Part shown: in pieces, positions 22,067 to 35,958 of the stretch
Numbering within the stretch: the stretch's first letter is position 1
Layout: every line of letters starts with the position of its first letter
Translations under genes and position numbers: made by a program
The notes under the pieces: generated by a model
What the model was told of the DNA's origin: nothing
Database searches by the model: none
What the model saw: the letters and a program-made list of their open reading frames with translations, nothing else
Assembly (NCBI GenBank): GCA_026874595.1
Contig: CM049315.1
Coordinates: 69,079,916 to 69,143,915, forward strand
Reading direction: 5' to 3'
Origin: Sipunculus nudus
Lineage: Eukaryota; Annelida; Sipuncula; Golfingiida; Sipunculidae
DNA: 64,000 nucleotides

Positions 22067-23410
22067 AGTGGCGTTTTACAAAAGTACTAAAATATATTAC
22101 GACACAAGAGTTAAAATTTAATCGAAAAGAAACATTTTCAATTTTCGTATAAAGTAAGCAATATTTCGCTTCATTTAACATCATTAGGAAGTTTATTGAA
22201 AAGAGAACATCCAGATGATGAAAATGCCAAATCAACAAACATTATGTTAGCATTCCTTTTCCCTGACTTTCCTGGACTTCAAGCTGGATTTCTATGAAAA
22301 ACCTAACTCACCAAATTCATTTTCTTCTCAAAAACGTTATTCTACTGCAAACAAAAATTTTATTCGAAACATTGTAACTGAAAAAAGGAAAATGAAACTA
22401 GAAAGTTGGAATTAATAATGTTATATTCAAAGAACCATACACTGTTATTAAAGCATTTATCATGTGTATAAGATTATCGCACAATAACAACAAATGACTG
22501 TGTACTTTGTTACCTGTGCAAATTCATGTCCTTGTGTAAAATTATATATTAGTTGTGTATTACTGCGGAGTAACAAGTGGCCTTTCATAAATGGTTGGTG
22601 CTACATGTTAACATTTTGTCTATCCATGTTATGCATCATCAACTTGCATGTGTTTACAAAAGAACAAATGGAAATAAGATTTTACCTACAGATACAACAC
22701 TACTTAATTGAAAGTAAAATAAAAATGAAGTATGAAATTATTGAATGCTACCTAATGAGATGTAAAAGCTATCCTACCTGATAATTAACTGCATTCATCA
22801 TAGCCATTAAATATTCCCTGACTTACATAATCATCATAAAATTCCCTGACTTTTCCCTGTCCTTGAAAACATAATATTTTCCCTGACCGCTGGCAACCCT
22901 GTACGCAGTTAGAGCCCCGCAGTTTCAACAATATACTATCAGACAACACCTACCATGTTTTTTTTTAATTATAGTTTACTACGATATCAGTGCAACAGGA
23001 TAGGTGAGCGCTGCACATTTCCAAGTTAGGGTTACCTGCTCAATATAATTGCCTACTGAGTGGTGCTCAGTGGTGCCATCACCACCGCGCCCCATGCTTC
23101 AGACCGTTTCCAAATCAATCCCAACACATGGGCCTTGGGAATCCATAAATTAGCAAATAAAGATCAGAATCGGATTCTGCGACCCAAAAAACCCTGAAAT
23201 TGTTGTATTATTTTTATACCATTTAATTAATTAAGCTTGGTGGATTCTAGGACTTCTTGTGGCCATTTTTGGATATTCCCAAATTTTACTACTTTCTCCC
23301 AGTAGAATGTCTAAGGACTTTTCATATGTTCAGAAGCATATCTTTAGGGGTACAAAACAAATGGGAGAGCTTTTGTTGCAATTCATGAGAGGTCATGTTA
23401 CAACATGACT
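22065..23410. other. no gene recognised
   Basis: The open frame at 22494-22781 has no known motif. The sequence is otherwise A+T-rich and noncoding. Confidence 0.4.
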
Positions 23411-23449
23411 GTACCTCGAGGACGCACGCGGGCTCCCACAGACGCCATT
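23411..23449 (-). pseudogene. relic exon: start of an F5/8 type C domain exon
   Basis: On the minus strand AATGGCGTCTGTGGGAGCCC aligns with the start of the host-gene exon at 50742 (AATGGCGTTTGTGGGAGACC), giving NGVCGSP beside NGVCGRP. An AG precedes it as in the functional exon, and the upstream intron bases also align (GCAGATGCATGAAGAG and GGAGATGCATGGGGAG on the plus strand). Similarity stops after about 13 codons, so the exon is truncated and dead. Confidence 0.65.
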
Positions 23450-24028
23450 TGCTTCAATGGTTGATAAAAAAGCAGATGCATGAAGAGCTGCATAAACCGG
23501 TCTAGTGAAGATTACGAAGAAGATAGATTTACATTATTTTATATGACAGTATCATCTATATGTTTATAAAGTCAAATTCACCAGACAGCATGATCCTGTA
23601 TTCCACTTTCAAAGAAAGAAAAGGAAAACATTAAAATATATCGAATGTTTCCGAATACTCTTTAAAACACGTTTTTAGTTTGGATACTGTATGCGTTCTC
23701 TGAGGGGTATCTAAAGTCAAACTTACAATACCGATCGGCCTTGAGATCCTGGATTGTTATGAACGTATTTCTCAGTGTCAAGTTTAATATACTTTACTTT
23801 AAATCCCAGAACAAAACCATTTATTTTCATCGTCGCTGAAGTAGTCGCAATACAAATAATCCCTATTGAAAAATTAAGATATTGTTATTTAAAACTGACC
23901 CAGTATGTAGATTGCTTCACCTATAATTATGAGACATCCGGTTAATGGCGACACCTAGATAGACGTGTTTCAACAGCGCTCTGACTATTAGTGTCAAATT
24001 ATTGGAATAACTGTTGCCAGAGGATAAA

Positions 24029-24852
24029 ATGTCAGCACAACGCAGACAAAAAGCAATTGAACAAACTGTGGATAGATATTTGCTAAGAAAAACGAGCCAA
24101 ATAGTGTCTGAGCAAACGGAAATAAGTGGTGACGTTAACACTGAGGAAAACATGCCTGAGGTGTTTAATGAAGCGTGCTATAGGAACATCATGGACGCAA
24201 TTAGAGGCTTACAGACTCAAATAGGTGAGACACGAGACTTTATCATTGGTCATATCACTAAAGAATTTGACAGTAAACTAAAAGTGATAGAAACAAGTTT
24301 AGAAAATGCCCATGAAAACATAGAAGATTTAAAAAGAGAAAACAAAAGTCTTGCACACAACTCCAGGTTGAACGTACTGCACGAGAAGCAGCTGATAATA
24401 AACTTTCTGAAACCAAAAAGGACATAACAAACCTAAAACGTCACACTCGGGAGTTTAATATACGTGTCCCCGGTATCCCTGAAGAACGCGGTGAAAGGGT
24501 GAGAGACAAACTGGTAGATTTTATACATGACCATGGTTTAATGAATGATATGAACAAACAGGAAATAAACAAAGAAATCGAATACACTCACAGAACTGGA
24601 CAAAAACGGAATGGTAAGGTGAGACACATAATTGCAAGACTGCACAGTAGAGAGAGGAGGAACCAGTTGTTATTAAGGGGAAAACGACGAGGAGAGGAGG
24701 GCCGTAATTTAATTCAGGAGGATTTTATCCAGGAGGACTTTGAAAAGCGAAGAAAAGCGCTGCCGCTGATGCGACAAGCTCACACAGATGGCAAAAAATC
24801 CTGTTTCATTAGAGGAGAACTTATTGTTGAGGGGCAAGTAATACCCATTTAA
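24029..24852 (+). pseudogene. LINE ORF1 (L1 ORF1p-like RNA-binding protein), one frameshift
   Basis: The ATG at 24029 opens a frame with a charged N terminus and a coiled coil (about residues 60-120, around IMDAIRGLQTQIGETRDFI and LENAHENIEDLKRENK). It runs out at 24427. From about 24380 a neighbouring frame continues through HTREFNIRVPGIPE (start of the RRM-like domain), EYTHRTGQKRNGKVRHIIARL, and a C-terminal domain ending GELIVEGQVIPI at 24852. The product would coat element RNA as a trimer. A single indel near 24390-24420 is the only obvious lesion. Confidence 0.85.
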
Positions 24853-25791
24853 CTAATTCAGTGCCCACACACAGGTGGACTCATGTATTAGAAAATGAAT
24901 AATGGTCTCCAAGAACTTCGTGTGCACTAACCACAAAGATTAGTGATGTTTTATTTGTTAGATAAAGGTAACCAAGGGTTTTCATAGGTGATATCACCAG
25001 GGACAGTGCGCGACCGCGGGAAGTATTGGGGCGACCCCTGTTGGTCGGATTGGGGATCAAGTTACAAGTGACTTGTGTGTGCAAACACCTGGCCAACAAT
25101 TCCTATATTAGGTGTTAGTAAATCTAGACTAAGAACGCAGTAGAACCAAAATGTAATTTGCGTAAGTTTATTATTTTTCTGTTTCATACTGTTAGTAAAT
25201 GCCATATATACTCACATTTTCGGTCAGGATTTGTGCAACAAAAGCAATTGTCATTTAAATAATTTCTTGAATCTTATCTCCTTCTTTTACTTTCTTATTT
25301 AAATAGTTTTATGCATTTTTAATAGTTATTCAGGTGCTATACAGCAGCAGTTAAAATGAAAATAATGGTGTCAGGAGCGTTGTGATCTATAGTCGTCATA
25401 CCACATTAACTGTCACTACCAATTCCTGGTATTGTAATTTCTTTTTTTTTTTTTTACACTGCTAGGTAAACTGATTGACAGTTGACAAGGTATTATCATT
25501 AATTATAATTATAAACAAGATCAGTATATCTTAGATAAGGTCTGTGATACTACCTTGTCTTTGGAGTATATAACCTATGTGGTTGTGTTCTCCAAGGAGC
25601 TGTTGTTTTGTACCACACTCACTAACAAACATGTGGGTGCAGCAGATCTCCAATGTACATTTGTTGTTTGGTTCAGTTAGGTTAATACTCATGATTGGAT
25701 GGGGTCATTTAGCGGTGGGGGTAGGTCAGGAAGAGATTTTTTTTGTTGTATTTAGTTATTTCACTCCACATAATATTTACTATGTTGTTAC
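24853..25791 (+). other. LINE inter-ORF spacer
   Basis: About 0.94 kb separates ORF1 and ORF2. The frames in it carry no motif. Its T-rich end leads directly into the ORF2 start. Confidence 0.6.
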
Positions 25792-28700
25792 ATGTTTTGT
25801 ATGTCAAACACAACACTTAAGCTTTTAAGTTTAAATGTTCGGGGTCTCAATAACCAACTGAAAAGAAGGTCAGTATTTAGATGGGCAAAAAAAGAATATT
25901 GTGATGTACTTCTTCTGCAGGAAACTCATAGTTGTAAAAAAATAGAAAGTATCTGGAGGAGTGAGTGGCGCGGACAGGTTTTTTACTCGCATGGATCTTC
26001 AAATAGTAGGGGAACAGCAATATTGATGAGACAGCAATTAAACACAGATTGTGTCAAGTTATTATATAGCTCTAAAGATGGTAGAATTTTGGCTATAAAA
26101 CTGATAATAGAACAAACTTGTTATGTAATTATGAATGTTTATGCTCCTAACTATACTTCAAATCAAATTTCTTTCTTAAAGAATCTCAATAGAATCTTGC
26201 AAGAATATGTTTCACTAAATGACATACTTTTCATTGGAGGTGATTTTAATGTAGCTCTCAATATAGATTTAGATAGGAGAGGTGGTGCTTTATGTTTAAA
26301 AGACTGTGTAAGGAAAGCTGTAAAGAAAATAATGAATCAATATAATTTATTGGATATTTGGCGCACAAGGAATCCATTTAAAAGGGAATACACTTGGAGA
26401 ACAAAAAGTGAAAGCATATCATCCAGGTTAGATTATTGGCTTATAACAGAACAGTTTCAGGATTATGTAGTAGATGCAGATTTATTCCCATATATCAAAT
26501 CTGATCATTCCTTTATAAAGTTGGTTATATGCACCGATCTCCTTCATTCTACAAGGGGTAAAGGATATTGGAAATTAAATAAGTTTTTACTAGAGGATGA
26601 CCAAATAATCATAGATTTAACTGAATCCATACATACCTGTTTGGAAGAATAGAATGATAACAAAGATTATATTAAAATATGGGAGTATATAAAATATAAA
26701 GTAAGAAATCTATTTATCAGAAAAGGTAAAGAAGCAAAAAAGTGTTCAAAAGCAAGAGAAGATGACTTATTGGATCAGTTAAGAAATCTTCAAAATAACT
26801 TAGTAAATTTAGATGCAGAGAGTGAAAAGAGAAAAATGGAAAATATACAAAAAATAAAAGCTGAGTTGGAGGAGATAGATAATCATAAAACACAAGGACT
26901 GATACTGAGATCAAAGGTCAGGTGGTTCGAGAAAGGAGAAAAGAGTAGTAAATATTTTTATAACTTAGAAAAGCATAATGCAGTCAGAAAATGGGTGAGA
27001 AAATTAAAAAAGGAAGATGGAGAATTTACTGTTAATCCAAGTGAGATAATAAGTTTGGAAAAAGAATTTTATTGTAAGCTGTACTCATCAAATTATAAAA
27101 AGTCACTTGAACAAATTGAAGAATATTTGTCAGATATTAAGACTCCACTATTATCACAAGAAGAAAATAATTTTCTGTGTAAACGAATTACCATTAGATG
27201 AATTATATAATACAGTTAAATCATTTCAAAATAATAAAAGCCCTGGAAATGATGATTTGCCTATTGAATTCTATATGAAATTTTGGCCACAAGTAGGTCC
27301 TCTGTTAGTGAAATCTTTCAATAAGTCATTTGAGGAGGGTATACTATCAGTATCCCAGAGGCAAGCAGTTATAACTTTATTAGATAATAATAAAGACCGT
27401 ACCTTGTTAAAAAATTGGCGGCCAATATCACTCTTAAATACAGACTATAAAATTTTATCCAAAACACTTTCTGTTAGACTTTCCAAGCTTTTGCCAAGAA
27501 TTATACATTCTAATCAGACTGGTTATGTGAAAAATAGATTCATTGGTGAAAATGTCAGATTTGTTCAAGATTACTGGATTACACAAAGGAAAGAAAATTC
27601 CTGGTATGGTAATTGCATTAGATATGGAAAAAGCCTTTGATTCTTTAGAATGGACCTTCATGCTGGAAACACTGAAAAAATTTAAAATTAGAGAAACTTT
27701 TTTATCTTGGATAAAGCTGTTATACAATGATATAAGCAGTTGTATAATTAATAATGGTATAACATCTGGCTATTTTAAAGTTGAAAGGGGTGTCCGACAA
27801 GGAGACCCTCTGTCTCCCTACCTTTTTATATTAGCTATAGAAGTTCTAGCAATTAAAATAAGAAATGATACAGCAATTAAAGGAATTAGAATAGGGGATG
27901 AACAAGTTAAACTTCTACAATATGCAGATGATACAATTGCAATTCTTTCAGATAAAATATCAGGTAGTAACATTTTTAAAACATGATAAATTATTTGGAG
28001 AATTTAGTGGACTGAAATTAAATTTAGAAAAATCAGAAGGCATGTGGATAGGCAAAAATAAAAATAGTAAGTTGAAACCATTTGGTATTAACTGGCCAGA
28101 TAAACCAACAAAATTTCTTGGAGTATTTATATCATATGATAAACATAAATGTGAAGAGCTAAATTTAGAGGATAAATTAAAACAAACTGAAAAGACTTTG
28201 CAGCTCTGGAATCAAAGAAATTTAACAATGCAAGGAAAAATTCAAATAATAAAAACATATGTAATATCTAAATTTAATTATTACTTTAGTAATAATAGTA
28301 TATCAGAAAAATACGTAAATAAACTTAATAAAATTATATTTTCCTTTTTATGGAATGGTGGGAAAGAGAGAATAAAAAGATCTGTCTTAGTGCAAGAAAT
28401 AGAAAAAGGAGGTTTGAATGTTCCACACCTTCAGTCACTCTTTTTGGCATCAAGGGTGGGCTGGATTAAAAGATTTTTTGAGTGTGAAAACAGACCCTGG
28501 AAAGCTTTATGGATTTATAATCTGGAGAAAATTTGTAGAGATATGGACATGTTATTTAATTGTAATTATGAACCTAGCTTATTAAACTTAGAAAATGTTA
28601 ATAAATTTTATAGAGAGGTCCTACACAGCTGGTACCTCTTAAAGTTAGACTTCTATGCAGAGGTGAACATAAAAGAACAGTATGTGTGGCATAACAAGCA

Positions 28701-29598
28701 CTTTATCTTAAATAAGAATACATTCTATTGGGAATCATTTTATAAAGTAGGAATACAAAAGGTACAGGATTTATTTGATGTACAGAATCATGTCCTATCT
28801 TTTGAGTACTGGAAATCTAGAGGGTTAAAAAGTGTATATTTTATTGACTGGTACAATCTAATTTCATTAGCCATAAAACAATGTAAAGTGACTCATGATC
28901 AGATTAGTACAATTGTGAAAGGAGACAACGTGGAGTCTGTTAATCATATATTAAATAGTTTACAAATTAAAATCCAGAAATCTATTGTGCCATTAAGTAA
29001 GTTAAAGTCACATCAGATCTACCAGGTATTAAGAGATAGGATATGTTCTGTACAACTGACTAAGCCGAAGATATCAAAATATATAACCAATACATCAGAA
29101 GATGTATTTATACTTTACCACACAGAGTTTTGTATGATACTAAATCTAGGATATTTCAATAAATTTCTTAATAATATTTTAGTAAACAATTATTGGCTCA
29201 TGAAATGGAAAATTCAAGATTTTGATTATTGTACGTTTTGTGAAGGAGAAGTGGAAACAATTAACCATTTGTTTTGGGATTGTAAGATAACTAGGAAATT
29301 TTGGATGGAGTTGAAGACTTGGTGTACCGATCAGTTAATGGAATTTATACTTGATAAGGAAAATGTCTTTTATGGTTCTGCTAAGGATAGTGATATGTAT
29401 AATGTAATTGTCATACAGGCTAAAAGGTACATTGACCAGTGCAGAAGCAATAAACAGAAGCTGAATGTTCATAGATTTCAAAACTTTTTATGGGAATATG
29501 TAAAAATTGAATATCAAATAGCAGAAAAGAATAAGAAATTAGAATACTTTAAAAAACGATGGTCATTGTATTTTATTAATCATGAAATGAAATGTTAG
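25792..29598 (+). pseudogene. LINE ORF2: APE-type endonuclease, reverse transcriptase, Cys-His tail
   Basis: The ATG at 25792 starts the endonuclease: LKLLSLNVRG, LLQETHS, IGGDFNVAL and KSDHSFIKLVI give the Asn, Glu, Asp/Asn and Asp-His catalytic elements. An in-frame TAG at 26650 interrupts the linker. RT follows with NNKSPGNDDLP, NWRPISLLN, IALDMEKAFDSLEW, VERGVRQGDPLSPYLF and an intact LLQYADDT (about 27920). Thumb (GGLNVPHLQSL) and a long C-terminal region end with CTFCEGEVETINHLFWDC near 29235. Frame changes lie near 27180, 27597 and 27970. Four point-like lesions in 1,270 codons mark a recently dead copy. It copies its RNA at a nicked target. Confidence 0.9.
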
Positions 29599-30150
29599 AG
29601 AAAGGCTATATATTTAATTTAATTTTTTTTTATTTATTTGGTATCTAGACAGTTTGGTGAATTTAGAGTTGTTCATATGTTATAAATTTTGTCTGTTTCA
29701 TTTTAATATTTGTATCATATTTGGTGTTTCTTTGATGTATAATTTGTGGAGTGAATAAAAAAAAAAATAAAAAAAAATTGAATTGAAAATAAGGGAAAAA
29801 AAAACAAAAAAAAAATCAAAATAATTATTATTACTCTGAGAATCAATTCATTTGTAGCTATGGTGCTATTCATGTAATTACACCGTGCACACATTGTATT
29901 TCCCCGAGCGATACATTCCTTTGTATATCTAGAAGTGTTTTAACACCATAGGAATGAAACTTTAAGAGTATGTCACCACCTGCAAGAAAGATATTTACCA
30001 TGTTGAATTCGAGAACTAACTTAAATTTTCTTTCCTTCAAATAAAATGATTCAAATGATCTGCAGCATCTAAAATAACGTTAAATTTAATATCCCCAACA
30101 ATATAGCATACAATTTATATAATTTATATATATTAACTTATAAAACAAAG

Positions 30151-33100
30151 TTACATTCCGTCAATGGGCTCAAGAGACCTTACCGTTAATAGCAGATTCT
30201 GGTCTGCTGGAGTTCTTATTTTTGAGGGTCACATTAAAACCGAAAATGCAGATGCATTATTTTTAGAGGCTTCATGCATGTAGAGGTCAAGATCGAGGTC
30301 AGGATATCAGCCCTGAGCCCGTCCTGCCCTACTCGGTCCACCAGGGAAACCAGAGGAAGGATCGGCATTCTAAATGCCAAAGACACTTATTCAGTGGCTA
30401 AGAAGTTGCTTGGGGACATTGGCAGTCATAGAAATCCAACGTGGGAATTACAATGTATGAGCTAGGATGTGCTGCAGGATTATTACTAGAAAGGAGGCAC
30501 ACCAATAAGGACAGGGTGGGTTTGAAGGTTGCTCTCCCGGTCACGTGCACCGAATAACCAACAGTTTCAAGACGAAATCAGGTGTACATACATTGTCACT
30601 GAAATTCCGCCATCGTCAGATGCTGTCTGGAGGTGTGTAATAGGAGCCAGATACACACTAGTTAAAATGCGGTGCAATATATTGCGCCACACATTTCTTG
30701 AAGCATCGATTGCCACATTTTCTTGAAACATGGCCGACCGGCAGTTAAACCAACGCTCTCCTAAACAATACCGTGAAAATGTCCGTCCGCCTTCACTCAT
30801 TAATGCCGGGTGCCTGCCCCATAGATCAGCCCGTTGATTGTGTGACTAGAGCTTCCGAAACGGTATAATTGTTTTATATCATCTCTGTTTCCTTCATCCT
30901 ACCAAAACCAAATAATGCACATATATCCAACTTGATAATGCACTTCTTTACTGCGATATATATGTGTGTGTATGTGTATGTGTGTCATGACTATGAAATC
31001 GTGATCCCAAACCGTAATGAATTAACGGCTAATAAGCCAGACCTGTAATGAATGAATGGTTTATAGGCACGAGTCCTAGTGAATGAACGAGTAATATATC
31101 AGAGCTGTAGAGACTTAACTAGACACTAGACGTTTTGTATTTTGATAAGCCGGTGTAATCGCGAAAGTTCAAAATGCATATTACCACAGGACTTCATTGC
31201 GAGGTAACCTATCACAAATAATTTAATAATGTATTCAGTAGCTACACAGAAAACCATGTTGACCCCTAATCATGGTAGGCTCTCATGAGTCACTGTTCTA
31301 ACCTCGTCAGAAGGTGTGTGCGAGATAGATATTTTGAAACGTAACTAGGGCTATCGAAGTACTGCCACCATGTTGTATAATATCTTCTAAATGATTAAAG
31401 GGACATAATCAGGAGCTTAATTATGGCTAGTCTTTCACACTATCAGTTCAGTTTTGCTTTATACAAATGTTCCCCAGCAAAACCATCCCAGCACACGCTC
31501 TTATTTCCTCGCATACGGCTGTTTAAGACCATGTTATGGCTCTGCTTGTTAGTAAACATAAACCGGTTACCATAGCAAGGCTGCGTGACCGGAGGCCCGA
31601 ATAAGAGGGACAATTTAACACGCTGTTTCAGCCAGCAGAAACATGTATTGCATTTTTTGGGCCAAGTGATTCCGGGCATCTCCTGATTGACACGTGTTCG
31701 ACGATAGACACGGCCAAACGCGATGTTTTTCATCACCTTTCATCGCGCCCGGTCCACTGGTTTTAACATTTGTTAACAGGAAAAAAGGAAACGGTTTCAG
31801 GGCAATATTTTGGCAGGTAAAGATTCATTTTAAAGGGAAGAAGCTATTTTTCGTGTTAACTCAACATGCTTTATAGGTGACTGGGCGCCTTTAAGACATG
31901 TTACCTCTGTTGTGTTATGACGGCTTATAGCCGTGTATGCCGGATATCCCGGGGAACTTTTTCAGTAATCATATAATACGTGACACCGAATGGGGGCCAC
32001 TCAGTTCAGTCCATATCATGTTGCATAATAATGTAAAGTGCTGCGAATAAAATTTGTTACTCAAGTGATTAACTACAGAACAACCTCAGGTGTATAAGCG
32101 AAAACCAAATATGGTAATGAATGTTGATGTCGGGATCTCAAAGAAACAAAGGCTATATTATATATGTTGTTATAATAGTTAAAGAAATTTTACTTCACGA
32201 TATGCTCATTACAAGAGAATATGTTATTTGAACGACATACATAACGTCTAACGATGATACGTGTTGATATACGCAATACGCATCGGTATAGATCTATTAC
32301 TAGCAAGTACGATATAATATTTGTCTCCAGGGTTTTTTTAGCCATGTTGGCCGACTGGTCTGGTGTCGTGGTGGACGTGACGACAGATGATAGTCCGTCG
32401 TGTAGTGTCGTGATGGACGTGCCACTCGATAAGTGCATCACCCTTAGGACAACCAAGAAGACAGAAACATTATAGGCGAGGACATACTATTTTTGTTCTA
32501 AGTCGCTTCAGACTTAAAGGCTTGGTGAGCCCCGCCCAATCCTCACCTTGGTTGTTGCTTTGCATCAGACACAGATAAACATGTGTTCAGTAATACTAGA
32601 AACACGCATCCCAAGCAATCACTAGATGCCCCCCCCCCAGTTGAAAGAAACTGAACAATATAAGCGGATTTGCCATGGAGTGAAGTGTGCCTTTGAAAAT
32701 TGGTTCAAGGTGAAAAATAATTATTTTGTGCATGTTTTCCACCTGTGATAATATTACTCCAGATCCAGCGCAATCGCTCGTAAAAATAAGGCGGAAAAAT
32801 CTTGTTGATTATTCGCACTGGGACATGTGCCAATGCCAAAGAAAGAGTTACAAAATATAATTCCAGACTTGTTTTATCAACTTATTTATTTAACATTGAT
32901 TGTATAATAGTTATAATCACTGATGTTAGGGAATCTCCATGGCACAGATTAAGGCGTTCGAAAGTGGAGAGAAAAGAGGACCATGAGAAGAACCGCAAGC
33001 ACAACCCTCTGTCATAACCACCCCGGGTATCGGACCCGAATCGATGTGGCAGGCAATGGGCTTCACTCTGCTCAGTATCCCAGCGGAAAAGTTGTGTTTT

Positions 33101-35337
33101 AAACTGGCTGTGGATCTGGATTTTGAAATTTATCTTTAGTGTTACAATTTCACTGAAAATGAAAGATAATAGTTTTAAAACAACACATATCCTGCAAAAA
33201 GGTGACAAAATGCTGATAAAGTTTGTTTGGATACATTCTGCTTTCCCTTAAAATATTATATATTTTAAGGCAGAATAGTCATTAAGATCAGGATAATAAT
33301 TGTGACCGACACACAGCGAACACTAACATACGTCCAACCTGCCGTCTAGTACAGGTGATAATACCAGACAGACCACAGGTATAGACAAAGACATTATTGA
33401 CCTGTTGAATTAATGACAGCTTTACTATCGGCAATCTAACCACTTTGTAAAGAGTTACAGTATACCACTGCTAGCTCTAGCAATTTACAGGCTTAATTTC
33501 AAAATCACCTATGCAAATACACCACTTAATATACATGACGGAATGGAAGATATACACTGCGCATGGGCTCAAAGATGAAAGACCAACATGTATATACATT
33601 AAAAAAGTGAGCGTGGTTTATTATCCTGTCCACAAGAAAGACCTCCTGTTCAGCTTCAAACATTGCTAATAAAAGAAAAAAGTGATATGAGTAATTTATA
33701 TTTTTTTTCAGAAACTGAATATCGGGTTAATGTGATTTATATATATATATATATACACGTCAAAATATACTTAAGCAATCCTTGCTACGAATGGACTGCT
33801 CAATTGCTTTTTTTTTGAGTAAGTGGTTAATGTGGAGTCCCTGCAGATACATACGGTTATACACTCTATACACAAATTTGCATATTCCTATTGATTAATC
33901 TTCAGTACATCTATGTATATTGACTATTAGACCATTGTAAACCATTACTGTCCCATTCAATGCATTTTTTTGCAACCAGGAAGTGCAGATATGTACATAC
34001 ACTTACAGACCCGATGAATTATATATGATTGCCGCAAAATACAAGATGGTTTTAGATGGCTGTATGTGCATCATTTCTCTCTGGACTAAGTATTGATGTT
34101 ACCGGTGCTTCGTGCCTGCAAGAATGGTCAATTGAGATAAAGGGCCTTTCAACATACAAAGTTATGTGAACACTGGTATGTTTCAACAATAGGCGTTATT
34201 TTTATTCCCTTTCCTTTCTAAGAGTAACAGATCGTTTCGGGCTATAATCTCAATTGACCCATCAGGGGCCGGTGACGCAACAGATTCAGGAAAATGTAAA
34301 AAAAAACAACTTTTGCTTCATCGTCGACGGCTACTGCAAGCCTTGTCAATGACGAACAATGCCGCAGCACGGACTTCTCTCTGGCGCTTGTTTATTTTAT
34401 TTAAAGGAATAACTTATGCCAGGAGATCATAAAAAATAGGAATGTATTAAACATAATATATGAGTTCATATAAACGAATTTTGAAGGCACTATTTCAAAT
34501 ATTTTAATATCTCAATCTTCCATCTTTTATATAAAGACTATATACGAGACGCACGGGATTTCTTTATAACAAAGTGACAGATCATTTACAAAACAGAATA
34601 TACATATCTAACCCAGTCCAGACTAAAATCTTTCTAAGGTATATTTTCACTCCAACTAAAGTTCACAAGACTTTGTTGTTGTTACTGAATCTGTAGAGTT
34701 TACTTGAATAAACGGTTTTAAAAGTAGTGGGATAATTCCTAAAAATTAGAATGTTTACCTCTTGAATAAACCCCTTTAAATATATACGTATTATATATTA
34801 TTTAAAGTATCTTTAAGTAAATGAAAATGGCCGTATATCTCGAATATCTTTTTAAGTAGCTTCTAGTATTATTAAAAGTAAAACTATATTAAACATAAGA
34901 TAGTGTCAGAGCTGTTGGATTTTAGTTGTTGCACTAATCAAGAAAGAATTCCAGAACAAAGGCTATGGATGGGAATATGATGTATATTGTAATGAGTAGG
35001 TCAATGAACTGTAGATGGCAAGGTCTGTTAACTGAAGCTGGAGTTTACATTTTGATAAGATTAATAATTTCATACCGAATCTCGCTTCCTCTTTCAATTT
35101 TTACATCAACAGGCCTCATAATACCCAGGGAACGTAACCCGCAGTAAGACATTTGAGCGAAGATCTGTGTCTAAATTAGTTTTGTTTTTGTTTGTCTGTA
35201 TGTGATCGAAATGGGTTTTTTAACGTCGAAATTCCTCTGGCCTCACTTGTGTAATGCAGGCCACATGTGGCATCATATCGATCAGCTCATCGTCTGTAAT
35301 GGTCCTCCTAGGTTTTCGTAAGATTCAGCCGCTTGAA
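30151..35337. other. no gene recognised; downstream flank of the host gene
   Basis: Short frames at 30529-30726, 31443-31736, 32190-32475, 32882-33208 and 34965-35147 lack family hallmarks. A run of nine C lies near 32630, and an AT run near 33739. I looked for duplicate PAN-like or discoidin exons of the relic gene copy here and found none. No clear poly(A) signal for the host gene could be chosen. Confidence 0.4.
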
Positions 35338-35496
35338 TCAGACTTTGCACCCGTACAACTCAAAACGAACACACACTTGACCAATGGTACCGATGCACTT
35401 GTAGGACTCAATCCACACGCGAAGATATCGTGTCTTGATGGGAACTGGCAGGGCAACCTTTACTACGCTTGTAGCATTCACATTACCGTCAAATAC
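35338..35496 (-). CDS. host gene exon 5: C-terminal third of the F5/8 type C domain, with stop
   Basis: The acceptor TGCATTATTTCAG precedes the exon, which opens in phase 0 with VFDGN. It encodes 52 residues containing VKVALPVPIKTRYLRVW and the closing CVRFELYGC, then KV and TGA at 35338-35340. PI-x-x-RYLR and the terminal ELYGC are the hallmark end of discoidin domains; the last Cys normally pairs with the Cys at the domain start, which lies in exon 3. Confidence 0.85.
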   Translation of the reverse strand, partial: VFDGNVNATSVVKVALPVPIKTRYLRVWIESYKCIGTIGQVCVRFELYGCKV

Positions 35497-35958
35497 CTGA
35501 AATAATGCACAACTTATGCCCAATGCATGACTTAATTTTACATATTTTAACATTTATTTCATATTAGGGGGATGAGTGGTTAATAAATTCCTTTTACTTG
35601 CTGGTGTTACATGTTCACAAATTAATTGGGTCTGGAGCAGAAACTAATATATAACAATGCGGAGCTACATTGTATACGGGAAACAAACATAAACGCATTT
35701 TTTACCCTTTTATTCAGTTTGGCACATCTTATGTGTGCCATCAGTGTTACTTTCTGTTGCAATATTAATCCATTTCATTCCAGAACTGCCAGGTTTTCCA
35801 AATTTCCTTGCTTCAGAAGAGCGACATATCTTTTCTTCATTTAGTAATACTTGTACATATTTTATATATACATGCATATATACATATCAATATTATCGCG
35901 AGGGCTAATGTATTCCTTAAAGTGTTGCGTATTTTTTAGACTGTAAAAGTGTCATAAC

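Larger units (their letters stand above)
23931..29820 (+). mobile_element. near-complete L1/Tx1-like LINE with 8-bp target duplication
   Basis: ATAATTAT at 23923-23930 is repeated at 29821-29828, directly after the A-rich tail (about 29757-29820). Sequence on both sides belongs to one older repeat, so the borders are well defined. The 5.9-kb element holds a short 5' leader, ORF1, a 0.9-kb spacer, ORF2 and a poly(A)-rich end. It has only a few frame breaks and an intact catalytic YADD, so it is the youngest LINE in the window. Confidence 0.85.
23880..30150. repeat. diverged duplicate of host intron 2, split by a LINE
   Basis: 23891-23925 resembles 51040-51075 (AACTGACCCAGTATGTAGAT beside AACTGACTCAGGTCGTAGAT). 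29834-30020 resembles 51118-51290 (GAGAATCAATTCATTTGTAG beside GAGAATCAGTTCATTTGTAG). 30068-30115 resembles 55645-55700. The order matches host intron 2. With the relic exon at 23.4 kb it forms an old partial duplicate of the host gene. Confidence 0.7.

Noticed and set aside
30529-30800. Overlapping ORFs on both strands resembling a Harbinger-type transposase end
   Set aside because: No catalytic or family-defining motif could be confirmed on either strand.
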